The position numbers and the translations under genes were made by a program. Source: Burkholderiales bacterium (GTDB lineage Bacteria > Pseudomonadota > Gammaproteobacteria > Burkholderiales > Burkholderiaceae_C). Taken from it: 49,316 nt of DNA. This document shows, piece after piece, positions 35,800 through 45,826 of this stretch. The notes beneath the pieces are model-generated. The model saw only the letters and a list, made by a program, of their open reading frames with translations, had not been told where the DNA came from and did no database searches. The DNA lies in the NCBI GenBank assembly GCA_026400275.1, contig JAPLPK010000074.1, positions 1 through 49,316 of the forward strand, in the 5' to 3' direction. Numbering within the stretch: position 1 is the stretch's first letter; each line of letters starts with the position of its first letter.

Positions 35800-37275
35800 A
35801 TGACGATGTTGCCGCTCAGTTTGAAAAAAGTACGTTTGCTCGCCGTAATGTGGACGGTAGCTGTGGCATCGACCGTGGCTTTATTGCCTGTCGCCCCAGC
35901 GCTGGCCCAGACCCGGACCTTGCCCGACTTCACCGACCTGGTGGAGCAGGTTGGGCCTTCGGTCGTGAATATCCGCACACTGGAGAAGGTGTCGTCCCGT
36001 GCCGCGGCAAACAACGGTATGGACGAGGACATGCAGGAGTTTTTCCGGCGCTTTGGCGTGCCGATTCCGAACACGCCGCGCCAGGCGCCGCGTCAGCAGA
36101 AGCCGCAGCAGGACCCGGATGAAGAAACTCCGCGCGGCGTCGGCTCTGGGTTCATCCTCAGCTCGGATGGCTTCATCATGACCAACGCCCATGTGGTCGA
36201 GGGTGCCGACGACGTGATGGTCACTCTGACTGACAAACGGGAATTCAAGGCCAAGATCATCGGCTATGACAAGCGCAGCGATGTGGCCCTGGTCAAGATC
36301 GATGCCACCGGCTTGCCTGCTGTAAAAGTTGGAGATGTGAATCGCCTCAAGGTGGGCGAATGGGTCATGGCCATCGGCTCGCCATTCGGCTTGGAGAACA
36401 CCGTGACGGCCGGCATTGTCAGCGCCAAGCAACGTGATACAGGCGATTACCTTTCCTTCATCCAGACCGACGTGGCCATTAATCCAGGCAATTCGGGCGG
36501 TCCGTTGATCAACATGCGTGGCGAGGTGGTGGGTATCAACAGCCAGATCTACTCGCGCTCGGGTGGTTTCATGGGCATTTCGTTCGCGATACCGATAGAT
36601 GAAGCCGCCCGCGTGGGCGATCAGCTGCGGGCTTCCGGGCGCGTATCGCGTGGCCGCATCGGCGTGCAGATTGAGCAGGTTTCCAAGGATGTGGCGGAGT
36701 CTGTTGGCCTGGGCAAAGCGCAAGGTGCATTTGTGCGGGGCGTGGAGGCGGGTGCGCCTGCTGAAAAGGCTGGTGTAGAGGCGGGCGACATCATTACCAA
36801 GTTCGACGGCAAGGCGATCGACAAGTCTTCGGATCTGCCGCGTCTGGTGGGCAATACCAAGCCGGGCACGAAGAGCAGCCTGACGGTTTTCCGACGCGGC
36901 GCGTACAAGGACTTGTCGGTGGTGATTGCCGAGATAGAAGACGACAAACCCGCGAAGAAGGCATCCACCAAGGAAGAAAAGCCCAAGGCCTCTTCGGCTG
37001 GCCAATTGCTGGGGCTGGCCGTTAGCGAGTTGAGCGATGCTCAGAAGAAGGAGCTGAAGCTCAAAGGCGGCGTCAAGGTGGACAGCGCCACCGATGGTGC
37101 AGCCAGGGCCGGCATGCGTGAGGGGGATGTGATCGTGGCAATTGCTAATGTGGAGGTCAACACGGTCAAGGACTTTGAGGCTGCGGTGGCCAAGATGGAC
37201 AAATCCAAGCCTGTAAACCTGTTGTTCCGGCGTGGTGAGTGGGCGCAGTACGCACTGATACGTCCCGGCAAGTAA
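35800..37275 (+). CDS. mucD: DegP/MucD-type periplasmic serine endoprotease
   Basis: HtrA family protease and chaperone that degrades misfolded envelope proteins; last gene of the sigma-E operon. It is 491 residues with a cleavable signal peptide ending near ALAQ (35-38). The catalytic triad is H131 (TNAHVVEGAD), D161 (RSDVALVKID) and S232 (NPGNSGGPLIN). Two PDZ domains follow, separated by a Lys/Ser-rich linker near 390-405. I chose the ATG at 35800 (GAAAG upstream); a TTG four codons earlier and an ATG two codons later are alternatives. Confidence 0.95.
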   Translation: MTMLPLSLKKVRLLAVMWTVAVASTVALLPVAPALAQTRTLPDFTDLVEQVGPSVVNIRTLEKVSSRAAANNGMDEDMQEFFRRFGVPIPNTPRQAPRQQKPQQDPDEETPRGVGSGFILSSDGFIMTNAHVVEGADDVMVTLTDKREFKAKIIGYDKRSDVALVKIDATGLPAVKVGDVNRLKVGEWVMAIGSPFGLENTVTAGIVSAKQRDTGDYLSFIQTDVAINPGNSGGPLINMRGEVVGINSQIYSRSGGFMGISFAIPIDEAARVGDQLRASGRVSRGRIGVQIEQVSKDVAESVGLGKAQGAFVRGVEAGAPAEKAGVEAGDIITKFDGKAIDKSSDLPRLVGNTKPGTKSSLTVFRRGAYKDLSVVIAEIEDDKPAKKASTKEEKPKASSAGQLLGLAVSELSDAQKKELKLKGGVKVDSATDGAARAGMREGDVIVAIANVEVNTVKDFEAAVAKMDKSKPVNLLFRRGEWAQYALIRPGK

Positions 37276-37290
37276 GCGTCAGAAACGTCT

Positions 37291-37328
37291 AAAAGCCCCG
37301 CTTCCCAACTAGGGTTTGGGGCTTTTTT
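37291..37328 (+). terminator. Intrinsic terminator after mucD
   Basis: AAAAGCCCC (37291-37299) pairs with GGGGCTTTT and ends in six T at 37323-37328; it lies 15 bases after the mucD stop and closes the sigma-E operon. Confidence 0.87.
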
Positions 37329-37782
37329 GTTGCCGAAAACCTGCAAACGAGCTGTCACAAAAAATTCTTGTTTGCCTTTTGGGTTCTTTTGATGTTTGTA
37401 GCTACTAACTTCAAAAAAGTGCTAACAACGATTTTGGATAGAATCAACGGCTAGCTCTATAGGTTTTGGACATATCAAAAATGGTGGAAACCACGATGCG
37501 GTACGAAGCCTTGTGGAACACCGACGATCCACAGATCGCCCACAAGTTGTCCAGAAAACCATCCACAAGATCTGTTGATAAGTTGTGAATAAGCTGCCTG
37601 TTGTGGCCTTGCAACGTTTGCGTGGTGCCGGTGTGTGGGCTGTGCTGATTCGCCTTTTTACCTACAATGAAGCTCCAGCTATCGCAGTTGCCAAAGATTG
37701 TTGGTTCAGGGCGCGTTCGTCATCGACGCGCCCTTTTTTCATTTCCGTGTCTTTTAATTCAATCACTTAAAGCTTCCCGTTG
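37329..37782 (+). promoter_or_regulatory. lepA upstream region: AT-rich stretch, DnaA-box-like cluster, short terminated transcript candidate
   Basis: About 450 bases without a gene. 37360-37500 is AT-rich, including TTTGTAGCTACTAACTTC, which resembles the left end of the dispersed repeat. 37510-37592 holds six 9-mers matching TTATCCACA at 7 or 8 of 9 positions, on both strands. A TACAAT (37663-37668) could be a -10 box, followed about 40 bases later by the terminator at 37709-37739. No protein-coding frame here is convincing. Confidence 0.5.
37709..37739 (+). terminator. Intrinsic terminator upstream of lepA
   Basis: GGGCGCG (37709-37715) pairs with CGCGCCC (37727-37733) and is followed by six T. 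It lies 44 bases before the lepA ATG and about 380 bases after the mucD terminator, so it must end some short transcript or attenuate lepA. Confidence 0.82.
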
Positions 37783-39591
37783 ATGAATCACATCAGAAAT
37801 TTTTCCATCATCGCGCATATTGACCACGGTAAATCAACGTTGGCAGACCGCTTGATCCAACGCTGCGGCGGGTTGGCCGAGCGCGAAATGGAGGCCCAGG
37901 TGCTCGATTCGATGGATATCGAAAAAGAGCGTGGGATAACTATCAAGGCGCAGACGGCAGCGCTGCACTACAAGGCCAAGGACGGTCAGGTTTACAACCT
38001 GAATCTGATTGACACGCCCGGCCATGTCGATTTCTCGTACGAGGTGAGCCGGTCCCTATCTGCATGCGAAGGCGCGTTGCTGGTGGTCGATGCCAGCCAG
38101 GGTGTGGAAGCGCAAACCGTGGCCAATTGCTACACCGCGCTGGACCTTGGCGTGGAGGTGGTGCCTGTGCTGAACAAGATCGATTTGCCGAATGCAGACC
38201 CCGACAACGCCCGGGCTGAAATCGAGGATGTGATCGGCATTGATGCGACCGACGCCATCCCCTGCTCGGCGAAAACGGGTTTGGGTATTGACGATATCCT
38301 GGAGGCCATTGTGGCCAAGGTGCCGGCCCCTAAGGGCAACCCGGATGCACCCTTGCGCGCCATGATCATCGACAGCTGGTTCGATTCTTATGTGGGCGTG
38401 GTGATGCTGGTGCGTGTGGTGGATGGCCGCCTGGGCAAGGGCGAGCGCATCCGCATGATGGCTTCGGGCGCGGTCTATAACGCCGACAACCTGGGCGTGT
38501 TCACGCCGGCCACCGAAGTACGCCAATCGCTGGAGGCCGGCGAGGTGGGCTTCATTATTGCGGGCATCAAGGAGCTGCAAGCGGCCAAGGTGGGCGATAC
38601 CGTCACTCTGGAGAAAAAGCTGCCCAATAATGCAGGCCCTGCTGCAGAGGCCTTGCCGGGGTTCAAGGAAATCCAGCCCCAGGTGTTTGCCGGTCTGTAT
38701 CCGACCGAGGCCAGTGAGTACGACTCACTGCGTGACGCGCTGGAAAAGCTCAAGCTCAACGACGCATCGCTGCACTACGAGCCCGAGGTGTCGCAGGCGC
38801 TGGGTTTTGGCTTCCGCTGCGGCTTCCTGGGTCTGCTGCACATGGAGATTGTGCAAGAGCGCCTGGAGCGCGAGTTCGACCAGGATCTGATCACAACCGC
38901 GCCCAGCGTTGTGTACCAGGTGGCGCGTTCTGACGGCACCGTCACCATGGTAGAGAATCCCTCCAAGATGCCGGACTCCAGCCGCATGGAGGAAATTCGC
39001 GAACCCATCGTGACCGTGCATCTGTACATGCCGCAAGAGTACGTGGGCGTGGTGATGACCCTGGCGAACCAGAAGCGCGGCGTGCAAATGAACATGGCCT
39101 ACAAGGGGCGCCAGGTCGTTCTTACCTACGAGATGCCGCTGGCCGAGATCGTGCTCGACTTCTTTGACAAGCTCAAATCGGTGAGCCGCGGCTATGCCTC
39201 TATGGACTACGAGTTCAAAGAGTACCGCGCTGCGGATGTGGTGAAGGTGGACATCTTGCTGAACAGCGAAAAGGTCGATGCCTTGTCGATCATCGTGCAC
39301 CGCAGCCAGTCGCAGTACCGTGGCCGTGCAGTGGTGGCCAAAATGCGCGAGATCATTTCGCGCCAGCAGTTTGACGTGGCGATCCAGGCTGCCATTGGGT
39401 CCGGCATTATTGCGCGTGAGACAATCAAAGCGCTGCGCAAGAACGTGATCGCCAAGTGCTACGGCGGCGATATTTCGCGCAAAAAGAAACTCCTCGAAAA
39501 ACAAAAAGCCGGTAAAAAACGTATGAAGCAAATCGGCTCGGTAGAAGTCCCGCAAGAGGCTTTTCTGGCAATTCTGCAGGTGGAAGATTGA
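37783..39591 (+). CDS. lepA: Elongation factor 4 (LepA)
   Basis: Ribosome-dependent GTPase implicated in back-translocation and initiation fidelity. It is 602 residues from the ATG at 37783 ([19 protein letters not shown]), preferred over a TTG one codon earlier. G motifs: AHIDHGKST (P-loop), [12 protein letters not shown]. The C-terminal domain unique to LepA includes [20 protein letters not shown] and [18 protein letters not shown]. Its TGA overlaps the lepB ATG by one base. Confidence 0.98.
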   Translation: MNHIRNFSIIAHIDHGKSTLADRLIQRCGGLAEREMEAQVLDSMDIEKERGITIKAQTAALHYKAKDGQVYNLNLIDTPGHVDFSYEVSRSLSACEGALLVVDASQGVEAQTVANCYTALDLGVEVVPVLNKIDLPNADPDNARAEIEDVIGIDATDAIPCSAKTGLGIDDILEAIVAKVPAPKGNPDAPLRAMIIDSWFDSYVGVVMLVRVVDGRLGKGERIRMMASGAVYNADNLGVFTPATEVRQSLEAGEVGFIIAGIKELQAAKVGDTVTLEKKLPNNAGPAAEALPGFKEIQPQVFAGLYPTEASEYDSLRDALEKLKLNDASLHYEPEVSQALGFGFRCGFLGLLHMEIVQERLEREFDQDLITTAPSVVYQVARSDGTVTMVENPSKMPDSSRMEEIREPIVTVHLYMPQEYVGVVMTLANQKRGVQMNMAYKGRQVVLTYEMPLAEIVLDFFDKLKSVSRGYASMDYEFKEYRAADVVKVDILLNSEKVDALSIIVHRSQSQYRGRAVVAKMREIISRQQFDVAIQAAIGSGIIARETIKALRKNVIAKCYGGDISRKKKLLEKQKAGKKRMKQIGSVEVPQEAFLAILQVED

Positions 39592-40556
39592 TGCAAGCTC
39601 TGACTTCGGTAATTTTGGCGGCCTTTGTAGGCTACTGCGGCGCCTGGTACATGGGGGTGGTCGAAGGCAACTTTGCGCTACTCTTGTTTTTGGCAACCCT
39701 GGTGACCGGTTTGTACTGGTTGGCTGAACGGTTTTATTTTCTGCCGCAACGCAAGTTGGCCGTGGTGCGACTGGAAGAGGCCTCCACCCAGCGTTTGGCT
39801 GAATTGAACAAGATGGGCATCACCCAAGTGGACCAGGTAGTGCCGGATGCCAAGGCCCGTCTGTTGATGCAGCCCTGGTGGCTGGACTGGACTGCTGGCT
39901 TGTTCCCAGTGATCATTGCTGTCTTTTTGTTGCGCTCGTTTTTGTTCGAGCCCTTCAAGATTCCGTCCGGTTCCATGATTCCAACCCTGTTGGTGGGCGA
40001 CTTGATTTTGGTGAACAAATTCCATTACGGCATTCGCTTGCCGGTGCTGAACACCAAGATTACCGCCGGTACGCCACCCCAGCGTGGCGATGTGATGGTG
40101 TTCCGTTACCCACCCAAGCCCAGCATGGACTACATCAAGCGTGTGGTGGGCGTGCCCGGTGACGAGGTGGCTTACATCAACAAGCGCCTGACCATCAACG
40201 GCAAGGAAATTGCCACCAAACCCACCGCTGACTTCTTTGACGAAGACCAGATGCGTTATTTCAAGCAATTCGAAGAAAACCTGGGTGACCAACCCCACCG
40301 TTTGCTGAATGACGACAGCCGCCCAGCTTTTGTGCAGGGCACAGACGACTTCCCCTTCAAGGAAAACTGCCAGTACAGCGTTGAAGGCGTAGTGTGCAAG
40401 GTTCCTGAAGGCCAGTATTTCATGATGGGTGACAACCGTGACAATTCGGCCGATTCCCGCTACTGGGGCTTTGTGCCGGACAAGAATATCGTCGGCAAGG
40501 CCTTTTTCGTATGGATGAATTTCAGTAGTCCCAAGCGCATTGGCTCGTTCCATTAA
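39591..40556 (+). CDS. lepB: Signal peptidase I
   Basis: Inner-membrane protease that removes signal peptides from Sec and Tat substrates. It is 321 residues. Two or three N-terminal membrane segments come first (ALLLFLATLVTGLYW; LFPVIIAVFLLRSFLF). The Ser-Lys dyad is S128 in IPSGSMIPTLLVGD and K183 in MDYIKRVVGVPGD; MMGDNRDNSADSRYWGFVP is the box E signature. The ATG at 39591 overlaps the lepA stop (TGATG). Confidence 0.97.
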   Translation: MQALTSVILAAFVGYCGAWYMGVVEGNFALLLFLATLVTGLYWLAERFYFLPQRKLAVVRLEEASTQRLAELNKMGITQVDQVVPDAKARLLMQPWWLDWTAGLFPVIIAVFLLRSFLFEPFKIPSGSMIPTLLVGDLILVNKFHYGIRLPVLNTKITAGTPPQRGDVMVFRYPPKPSMDYIKRVVGVPGDEVAYINKRLTINGKEIATKPTADFFDEDQMRYFKQFEENLGDQPHRLLNDDSRPAFVQGTDDFPFKENCQYSVEGVVCKVPEGQYFMMGDNRDNSADSRYWGFVPDKNIVGKAFFVWMNFSSPKRIGSFH

Positions 40557-40565
40557 CCGTAATCG

Positions 40566-40937
40566 ATGCAAAGTTACCGTATGAACACATCTGCATTCAA
40601 ATCCAAGCAACGTGGCCTGTCCTTTATCGGGCTGGTTCTCACGATGGCGCTGGTGATTTCGGTATTCATCGTCGGCGCCAAAGTGGTGCCAACCGTGATC
40701 GAATACCAGACTATTCTGAAAGCCCTGAACAAGGCCAAAGAAGGCAACACCGTGTCGGAAGTGCGCGTCATTTTTGACAAGGCAGCCAGCATTGATTTGA
40801 TCTCCTCGGTCACGGCCAAGGACCTGGAAATCAGCAAAAACGGCGACAAGGTTGTCGTCTCGGTGGCCTACAACAAAGAGATCGAACTCTTTGGTCCGGC
40901 ATTTATATTGATCAAGTACTCTGGCTCCAGCAAATAG
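40566..40937 (+). CDS. DUF4845 family membrane protein
   Basis: A 123-residue protein with one N-terminal membrane segment ([21 protein letters not shown]) and a small periplasmic domain ([18 protein letters not shown], later [15 protein letters not shown]). The family is conserved between lepB and rnc in betaproteobacteria; function unknown. The [16 protein letters not shown] stretch resembles a type IV prepilin N-terminus but lacks the Glu at +5. An ATG five codons later is an alternative start. It lies one base before rnc. Confidence 0.85.
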   Translation: MQSYRMNTSAFKSKQRGLSFIGLVLTMALVISVFIVGAKVVPTVIEYQTILKALNKAKEGNTVSEVRVIFDKAASIDLISSVTAKDLEISKNGDKVVVSVAYNKEIELFGPAFILIKYSGSSK

Positions 40938-40938
40938 C

Positions 40939-41640
40939 GTGAACGATGGTCTCCTTGCGTTGCAGCAACGTCTGCAACATGTGTTTTCTGATGAAAAACT
41001 GCTGGTACGTGCCACCACGCACCGCAGCTTTTCGGCGGACCACAACGAACGTCTGGAATTTCTGGGCGACTCGGTATTGAATCTGGCCGTTGCCGGCCTG
41101 CTCTACACCCGTTTGAGTGCCTTGCCCGAAGGTGATTTGTCGCGCGTGCGCGCCAACATGGTCAAGCAGGACACGCTGTACCAACTGGCGGTGGTGTTGG
41201 ACCTGCCCGGCGTGCTGCGCCTGGGTGAGGGCGAGGCCCGTTCGGGTGGGCAAAAACGCCCGTCCATTTTGGCCGATGCGCTGGAAGCGGTGATTGGCGC
41301 GGTGTTTCTCGATGCCGGCTACGGCGCTGCCGAGGCCTTGGTGCACCGCCTGTTCAAGACGGTAGAAATCAACCCGCAGATGCAGGCGATTGGCAAGGAC
41401 CCCAAGACCGAGTTGCAGGAGTGGCTGCAAGGCCGCAAAATGAAGTTACCCGCTTACCGCGTGGTCAGCACCTTGGGGGCGGCCCACCGGCAGACCTTTG
41501 ATGTGGAATGTGAAATTGTTGAGCTTGGCCTGGCCGAGCGCGGCATTGGCGGCTCGCGCCGTGCTGGCGAACAGGCGGCGGCCGCTGCCATGCTGGTCAA
41601 ACTTGAATCCAAAGCCGTCGCCGTGAAAGCCTCCAAATGA
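40939..41640 (+). CDS. rnc: Ribonuclease III
   Basis: Cuts double-stranded RNA in rRNA maturation and mRNA control. It is 233 residues from a GTG at 40939. The catalytic signature [13 protein letters not shown] holds E40 and D44; the second acidic pair is in [17 protein letters not shown]. The C-terminal dsRNA-binding domain runs from [12 protein letters not shown] to [11 protein letters not shown]. It overlaps era by ATGA. In E. coli RNase III destabilises its own operon mRNA; I did not find a clear target hairpin upstream. Confidence 0.97.
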   Translation: MNDGLLALQQRLQHVFSDEKLLVRATTHRSFSADHNERLEFLGDSVLNLAVAGLLYTRLSALPEGDLSRVRANMVKQDTLYQLAVVLDLPGVLRLGEGEARSGGQKRPSILADALEAVIGAVFLDAGYGAAEALVHRLFKTVEINPQMQAIGKDPKTELQEWLQGRKMKLPAYRVVSTLGAAHRQTFDVECEIVELGLAERGIGGSRRAGEQAAAAAMLVKLESKAVAVKASK

Positions 41641-42671
41641 CAGCAAGCTCTATCCCTCCCAATCCTCCTGAGTCCTCCACCGAGCCCACAGACGCACCAG
41701 ACGATGCCTTGGCGTCCCTGGAGGGCATGCTGGCCGATTTGAAAAAAGCCTCTTCTGATGTGCCAACGACCGGCCAGCGCTGCGGTCTCGTGGCCATCGT
41801 CGGCAAGCCCAACGTGGGCAAGTCCACCTTGCTTAACGCGGTGGTCGGCCAGAAGATCAGCATCACTTCGCGCAAGGCCCAGACCACGCGCCACCGCATT
41901 ACCGGCATCCGCACGCGCGACAACACGCAGTTCGTGTTTGTCGATACGCCCGGTTTCCAGACCCTGCACAACAACGCGCTGAACCGTTCTTTGAACAAGA
42001 CGGTGCAGGGTGCCGTGAGCGACGTGGACCTGGTGCTCTTCGTGGTCGAAGCCGGCAGCTTCACCCTGGCCGATGCCAAGGTGCTGTCTCTGCTCAAACC
42101 GAATATCCCGGTGCTGTTGATTGCCAACAAGCTGGACAACGTACACCGTCGCGCCGAGATCGCGCCCTGGCTGCAAAGCATGCAGGAGCGCCATCCGTTT
42201 GCCGAGTTCGTGCCCATGTCGGCCAAGAACGCCAAGGACATCGAGCGTCTGTTCGGCATCTGCGCCAAATACCTGCCCGAACAAGCCTGGTGGTATGACG
42301 AAGACGAGCTGACCGACCGCAGCGAGAAGTTCCAGGCCGCCGAAACCGTGCGCGAAAAGCTGTTCCGTTTGACCGGCGACGAGCTGCCCTATACCTCTAC
42401 CGTCATCATCGACAAGTTCGAGGAAGAGCCGCCTGCGCGCAAGGGCCAGAAGCGCCTGCTGAAGATTGCCGCCACCATCGTGGTCGAGCGCGATGGCCAC
42501 AAGGCCATGGTGATCGGCGACAAGGGCGAGCGCATCAAGCGCATTGGCATGGAAACCCGTGTCGAACTGGAAAAGCTGATGGATGCCAAGGTGTTTATTG
42601 AAGTCTGGGTGAAAGTGCGCTCCGGCTGGGCCGACGACGAGGCAAGAGTCCGCTCCTTTGGCTACGAGTGA
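41637..42671 (+). CDS. era: GTPase Era
   Basis: GTPase that helps 16S rRNA maturation and small-subunit assembly. It is 344 residues, longer than E. coli Era because of a Pro/Ser/Asp-rich N-terminal extension of about 45 residues. GTPase motifs: GKPNVGKST (56-64), [19 protein letters not shown]. The KH domain has [13 protein letters not shown]. It overlaps rnc by ATGA and lies 3 bases before recO. Confidence 0.97.
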   Translation: MTASSIPPNPPESSTEPTDAPDDALASLEGMLADLKKASSDVPTTGQRCGLVAIVGKPNVGKSTLLNAVVGQKISITSRKAQTTRHRITGIRTRDNTQFVFVDTPGFQTLHNNALNRSLNKTVQGAVSDVDLVLFVVEAGSFTLADAKVLSLLKPNIPVLLIANKLDNVHRRAEIAPWLQSMQERHPFAEFVPMSAKNAKDIERLFGICAKYLPEQAWWYDEDELTDRSEKFQAAETVREKLFRLTGDELPYTSTVIIDKFEEEPPARKGQKRLLKIAATIVVERDGHKAMVIGDKGERIKRIGMETRVELEKLMDAKVFIEVWVKVRSGWADDEARVRSFGYE

Positions 42672-42674
42672 TTC

Positions 42675-43424
42675 GTGGCTCCAAAACGGTTCCATGACGA
42701 GCCTGCATATGTTTTGCACCGCTACGACTGGAGCGAGTCCAGCCTGATCCTGGAGGTGTTTACCCGCCACCATGGCCGCATGGCAATCGTGGCCAAGGGG
42801 GTGAAGAAGCCGACCTCCAATTTCCGTCCCATCCTGCTGCCGTTGCAGCCTTTGCGCATCGCGTTCGGTGGCGAGGCAGAGATCCGTACCCTCAAGGCTG
42901 CGGAATGGGTGGGCGGGCATGTGATGCCTACCGGCGACGCTTTGCTGTCGGGCTACTACCTGAATGAACTCCTGATGCGCCTGCTGGCGCGTGACGATCC
43001 GCACCAGGCCTTGTTTGACGCCTATGCGGTGGCGGTACAGGTGCTGGCCTCCGAGCACGGCGAAGCCCTGCAGCCGGCCCTGCGTGCGTTTGAATTGGTT
43101 TTGTTGCGCGAGGTGGGCTTGCTGCCGCTGCTGGACGTGCAGACCATGACCTTCACGCCGCTGCAGCCGGAGGGCCGTTACAGCCTGGTGGCCGAAGGCG
43201 GGCTGCGCCAGAGTCAGGCCGAGGACCGTGCCAGCCTGAGCGGCGCGCAATGGATGGCCCTGCAGCAGTCGCTGCAACCGGGCACGCATTTCACCGCCAC
43301 CTTGCGCGCCTGCGCCGAGGTATTGAATGGACTGAAGCCGCAACTGCGCGCCCTGCTGCACTACCATTGCGGCATGGCAACGCTGCATACGCGGCAACTG
43401 ATGATGGACTTGCAAGCCTTATGA
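42675..43424 (+). CDS. recO: DNA repair protein RecO
   Basis: Works with RecR to load RecA onto SSB-coated DNA in the RecF pathway. It is 249 residues from a GTG at 42675. The N-terminal OB fold shows [20 protein letters not shown] and [13 protein letters not shown]. The usual zinc cysteines of some RecO proteins are not evident, as in many proteobacteria. Position between era and pdxJ is standard. It overlaps pdxJ by ATGA. Confidence 0.95.
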   Translation: MAPKRFHDEPAYVLHRYDWSESSLILEVFTRHHGRMAIVAKGVKKPTSNFRPILLPLQPLRIAFGGEAEIRTLKAAEWVGGHVMPTGDALLSGYYLNELLMRLLARDDPHQALFDAYAVAVQVLASEHGEALQPALRAFELVLLREVGLLPLLDVQTMTFTPLQPEGRYSLVAEGGLRQSQAEDRASLSGAQWMALQQSLQPGTHFTATLRACAEVLNGLKPQLRALLHYHCGMATLHTRQLMMDLQAL

Positions 43425-44188
43425 CTTCCCCCCACGCTGCGGTGCGTACCGCCCTCTCGGTCAACGTCAACAAGGTGGCGCTGGTGCGCAACACCCGGCA
43501 CCTGGGCATACCCAGCGTGGCCCGTGCCGCCACCCTGTGCCTGGAGGCTGGCGCCCAGGGCATTACCGTGCACCCGCGGCCCGACGCGCGGCATATCCGC
43601 ACCGAAGACGTATACGAGCTGTCCGACTTGCTGACCGCCTGGCCCGACCGCGAGTTCAACATCGAAGGCAACCCGTTCCAGAACCTGATGGACTTTGTGC
43701 GCCGTTGCCGCCCCCACCAGTGCACCTTTGTGCCCGATGGAGAAGACCAGTTCACCAGCGACCACGGCTGGAACCTGGCCCAGGACGGCGACCGCCTGCG
43801 GCCGCTGATCGCTGAGGCGCAGAGCCTGGGTGTGCGGGTCAGCCTGTTCATGGACCCGGTGCCCGAGGCCATGGCCCTGGCCAAGGCCGTGGGCGCAGAC
43901 CGCGTCGAGCTTTATACCGAGAGCTACGCCAGCGCCTACGGCAAACCCCAGTTTCAAGAGGTTTTAAGCCAGTTCGCGCAGACAACACAAGCGGCGGCAG
44001 CTATCGATTTAGGAGTGAACGCCGGCCACGACCTGAGCCGTGACAACCTCACTGCCTTTCTGCGTGCCTGCCCGCAGGTGCAAGAAGTGTCCATAGGCCA
44101 CGCGCTGGTGGCAGACGCGCTGGAGCTGGGCTACGCCGCCACGGTGCGCGACTACTTGCGCTGTATCGCCGACGCCGCCCGGCCATGA
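43421..44188 (+). CDS. pdxJ: Pyridoxine 5'-phosphate synthase PdxJ
   Basis: Forms pyridoxine 5'-phosphate from 1-deoxyxylulose 5-phosphate and aminoacetone phosphate. It is 255 residues from the ATG at 43421, which overlaps the recO stop; the frame stays open further upstream inside recO, which I reject. [35 protein letters not shown] and [13 protein letters not shown] are diagnostic. Residues around [16 protein letters not shown] are encoded by a minus-strand copy of the dispersed repeat. It overlaps acpS by ATGA. Confidence 0.96.
   Translation: MTSPHAAVRTALSVNVNKVALVRNTRHLGIPSVARAATLCLEAGAQGITVHPRPDARHIRTEDVYELSDLLTAWPDREFNIEGNPFQNLMDFVRRCRPHQCTFVPDGEDQFTSDHGWNLAQDGDRLRPLIAEAQSLGVRVSLFMDPVPEAMALAKAVGADRVELYTESYASAYGKPQFQEVLSQFAQTTQAAAAIDLGVNAGHDLSRDNLTAFLRACPQVQEVSIGHALVADALELGYAATVRDYLRCIADAARP
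43961..44018 (-). repeat. Dispersed palindromic repeat, copy 8 (inside pdxJ)
   Basis: On the minus strand: CACTCCTAAATCGATAGCTG, then CCGCCGCTTGTGTTGTCTGC and GCGAACTGGCTTAAAAC. The order of blocks fits the family; individual bases are diverged. Confidence 0.45.
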
Positions 44189-44583
44189 TTTACGGCATAG
44201 GCACCGACATCTGTGACGTGCGCCGTATCCGCGCCAGCCTGGAGCGCCACGGTGACCGTTTTGCCGAGAAGGTGCTGAGCGATGCCGAGCTGCTGACCTG
44301 GCGCAAGCGCGGCACGCGCTGGCCCGAGCGGGGCGTGCGCTACCTGGCCACGCGCTTCAGCGCCAAGGAGGCGTTCAGCAAGGCCATAGGCATGGGCATG
44401 CGCATGCCTATGACCTGGCGCTCGTGCGAGATCGTCAATTTGCCCAGCGGCCAGCCCAGCATTGTTTTGCACGCGGCACTGAAAACCTGGTTTGAAGCGC
44501 AGGGGCTGACTGCCCACGTCACCGTGACCGACGAAACCGACTACGCCGCCAGCTTTGTGGTCGTAGAGCGTTTGCCAGCTTGA
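44185..44583 (+). CDS. acpS: Holo-[acyl carrier protein] synthase AcpS
   Basis: Transfers 4'-phosphopantetheine from CoA to the Ser of ACP. It is 132 residues. The metal-binding Asp is D8 in [14 protein letters not shown], and the Glu is in [13 protein letters not shown]. It overlaps pdxJ by ATGA, the classic pdxJ-acpS pairing. It completes the path from coaE (CoA) to acpP in this window. Confidence 0.96.
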   Translation: MIYGIGTDICDVRRIRASLERHGDRFAEKVLSDAELLTWRKRGTRWPERGVRYLATRFSAKEAFSKAIGMGMRMPMTWRSCEIVNLPSGQPSIVLHAALKTWFEAQGLTAHVTVTDETDYAASFVVVERLPA

Positions 44584-44592
44584 TTGGCAGCC

Positions 44593-44640
44593 GCTATAGT
44601 ATTAATAGCTGCTCGCGCACGTATTACCTGCGCCAGGGCC
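44593..44640 (+). repeat. Dispersed palindromic repeat, copy 9 (acpS-nagZ gap)
   Basis: GCTATAGTATTAATAGCTGC, then TCGCGCACGTATTACCTGCG and CCAGGGCC. It fills most of the 79-base gap. Confidence 0.8.
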
Positions 44641-44662
44641 ATTTGTTTTATAAATTCTTCCT

Positions 44663-45724
44663 ATGTCCCAACACGCCCCCCTGATCATTGACATTGCCGG
44701 CACCACGCTGACCCGTACCGACCGCCAGCGCCTGAAACACCCGCTGACCGGCGGCATCATCCTGTTTGCGCGCAACTGGCAAGACCGGACCCAGCTCACC
44801 GCCCTGTGCCAGGACATCAAAAAGGTCCGTAAAGACCTGCTGATATGCGTGGACCACGAGGGCGGCCGGGTCCAGCGTTTCAAGACCGACGGCTTCACCC
44901 ATCTGCCGCCCATGCGCGCTTTGGGTGAGTTGTGGATGCGTGATGCGCTGCAGGCCACCAACGTCGCCACCGCCTGCGGTTATGTGCTGGCCACCGAGCT
45001 GCGCGCCTGCGGTGTGGACTTCAGCTTCACCCCGGTGCTGGACCTGGACTTCGGCGAGAGCAGCGTCATCGGCGACCGCGCCTTCCATAGCGATGCGCGC
45101 GTGGCCAGCCTGCTGGCCAAGAGCTTGATGCATGGCCTGCTGCAGGCTGGTATGGCGAACTGCGGCAAGCACTTCCCTGGCCACGGCTTTGTGAAGGCCG
45201 ATTCGCATACCGAGATCCCGGTCGACAAGCGCAGCCTGAAAGCCATCCTGGCCGAAGACGCCTTGCCCTACGCCAGCCTGAACACCAGCTTGTCCAGCGT
45301 CATGCCGGCCCATGTGATCTACCCCAAGGTGGACAGCCGGCCCGCGGGCTTCTCCAGCAAGTGGCTGCAATACGTGTTGCGTGGCCAGTTGGACTTCCAT
45401 GGCGCGATCTTCAGCGATGACCTGAGCATGGCCGGCGCGCGTCGCCTCGACGGTAAGGACGTCAGCTATACCGCAGCCGCCGTGGCTGCGCTGGAGGCCG
45501 GTTGCGATATGGTGCTGCTGTGCAACCAAAGCCTGGTCGACAAGGGCCTGGCCGTGGATGCCCTGCTGCAAGGCCTGACCGAGGCCCAGCTCAAGGGCCA
45601 GTGGGAACCCAACGAAGCCAGCGAAGACCGCCGCCAAAGCCTGCTGCCCACCACGCCCGCGCTGGACTGGGACAAGCTGATGACCCACCCGGCTTATATG
45701 CAGGCGCTTTGGCTGGTGCCTTGA
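44663..45724 (+). CDS. nagZ: Beta-N-acetylhexosaminidase NagZ
   Basis: Cytosolic glycoside hydrolase family 3 enzyme that removes GlcNAc from recycled muropeptides, and so links wall recycling to AmpC-type beta-lactamase control in some bacteria. It is 353 residues. KHFPGHGFVKADSHTEIPVD carries the His-Asp loop (general acid) and IFSDDLSMAGARR carries the nucleophile Asp. The N-terminal LKHPLTGGIILFARN is typical. It ends tail to tail with lysS across two repeats. Confidence 0.96.
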   Translation: MSQHAPLIIDIAGTTLTRTDRQRLKHPLTGGIILFARNWQDRTQLTALCQDIKKVRKDLLICVDHEGGRVQRFKTDGFTHLPPMRALGELWMRDALQATNVATACGYVLATELRACGVDFSFTPVLDLDFGESSVIGDRAFHSDARVASLLAKSLMHGLLQAGMANCGKHFPGHGFVKADSHTEIPVDKRSLKAILAEDALPYASLNTSLSSVMPAHVIYPKVDSRPAGFSSKWLQYVLRGQLDFHGAIFSDDLSMAGARRLDGKDVSYTAAAVAALEAGCDMVLLCNQSLVDKGLAVDALLQGLTEAQLKGQWEPNEASEDRRQSLLPTTPALDWDKLMTHPAYMQALWLVP

Positions 45725-45738
45725 GGAAAATCTAGCCC

Positions 45739-45786
45739 GCTACACTTTTGATAGCTGCCCCCGCAGAAGCTATAAGCGCTAGCGGC
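45739..45786 (+). repeat. Dispersed palindromic repeat, copy 10 (after nagZ)
   Basis: GCTACACTTTTGATAGCTGC, then CCCCGCAGAAGCTATAAGCG and CTAGCGGC. It starts 15 bases after the nagZ stop. Confidence 0.8.
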
Positions 45787-45826
45787 ATAAATGGCATACA
45801 GCTACGAAATAGATACCCCTTCTAAA

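Noticed and set aside
37585-37770. 61-codon open frame upstream of lepA
   Set aside because: It starts with GTG inside the DnaA-box-like cluster, runs through the terminator and has no family features.
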